64,000 nucleotides of DNA, from the NCBI GenBank assembly GCA_024400495.1, contig JAKSMR010000007.1:34085-98084 (forward strand), read 5' to 3'. The translations under genes and the position numbers were made by a program. Position 1 is the stretch's first letter, and each line of letters begins with the position of its first letter. Source of the stretch: Bacteroidales bacterium. GTDB lineage: Bacteria > Bacteroidota > Bacteroidia > Bacteroidales > P3. The notes below the pieces were generated by a model that was not told where the DNA came from, did not search any database, and was given only the letters and a program-made list of their open reading frames with translations. Shown in pieces: positions 63,968 through 64,000 of the stretch.

Positions 63968-64000
63968 ATTGAGATGGATTGCTGCTTATTTTTGAGCGAT

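Overview
This window is chromosomal DNA from a member of the Bacteroidales (Bacteroidota). The evidence is as follows. Several promoters follow the Bacteroidota pattern (TTTG or TTG, a spacer of about 20 bp, then TAnnTTTG). Starts lack Shine-Dalgarno sequences. The str-S10-spc-alpha ribosomal cluster has no tuf. L36, S14 and S4 are the zinc-free forms. One protein ends in a CHU_C (gliding/T9SS-type) domain. RNase Y, ZapA, LptC, LpxD and type III pantothenate kinase neighbourhoods are typical of the order. I cannot place it more narrowly from sequence alone.

Layout: 0-4 kb holds a minus-strand set of SPFH protein, small ribbon-helix-helix protein, DUF1648-like membrane protein, YhfC-type intramembrane protease and a NatA/NatB-like ABC exporter (cut by the window start). 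4-11.2 kb is plus strand: ECF sigma factor with an anti-sigma-like membrane protein, a small outer-membrane protein, rbfA, an FtsX-type permease, a GT39-type glycosyltransferase and an aspartate aminotransferase. 11.4-31.8 kb is eno plus one 19-kb ribosomal/translation cluster, all on the minus strand, from rpsL to rplQ. 32-36 kb is an accessory-looking stretch with a WYL regulator, bcp and small proteins of unknown function. 36-43 kb carries a HEXXH lipoprotein and an MBOAT/SGNH O-acetylation cassette. 43.4-50 kb is envelope biogenesis (lpxD, ComEA-like HhH protein, lptC, TPR protein, outer-membrane barrel, coaX, pth). 50.6-55.6 kb is a three-gene operon of unknown function (WG-repeat lipoprotein, zinc-ribbon membrane protein, coiled-coil membrane protein). 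56 kb has three tRNA genes, and 56.5-64 kb has gpmA, lgt, rny, a candidate 6S RNA, zapA, ribBA, an FMN-binding lipoprotein and mgsA.

Two non-coding patterns stand out. First, short tandem arrays with an exact 11-bp period lie between transcription units at about 5.6, 32.9, 50.4, 55.8 and 62.6 kb, with decayed versions near 36.0, 38.3 and 43.3 kb. Their unit sequences differ but the period is the same, and none lies in the ribosomal cluster. Second, most longer spacers inside the ribosomal cluster hold a hairpin of their own, each different in sequence and with stems from 6 to 16 bp. A 120-nt stretch at 32.03-32.15 kb also looks like structured RNA of unknown class.
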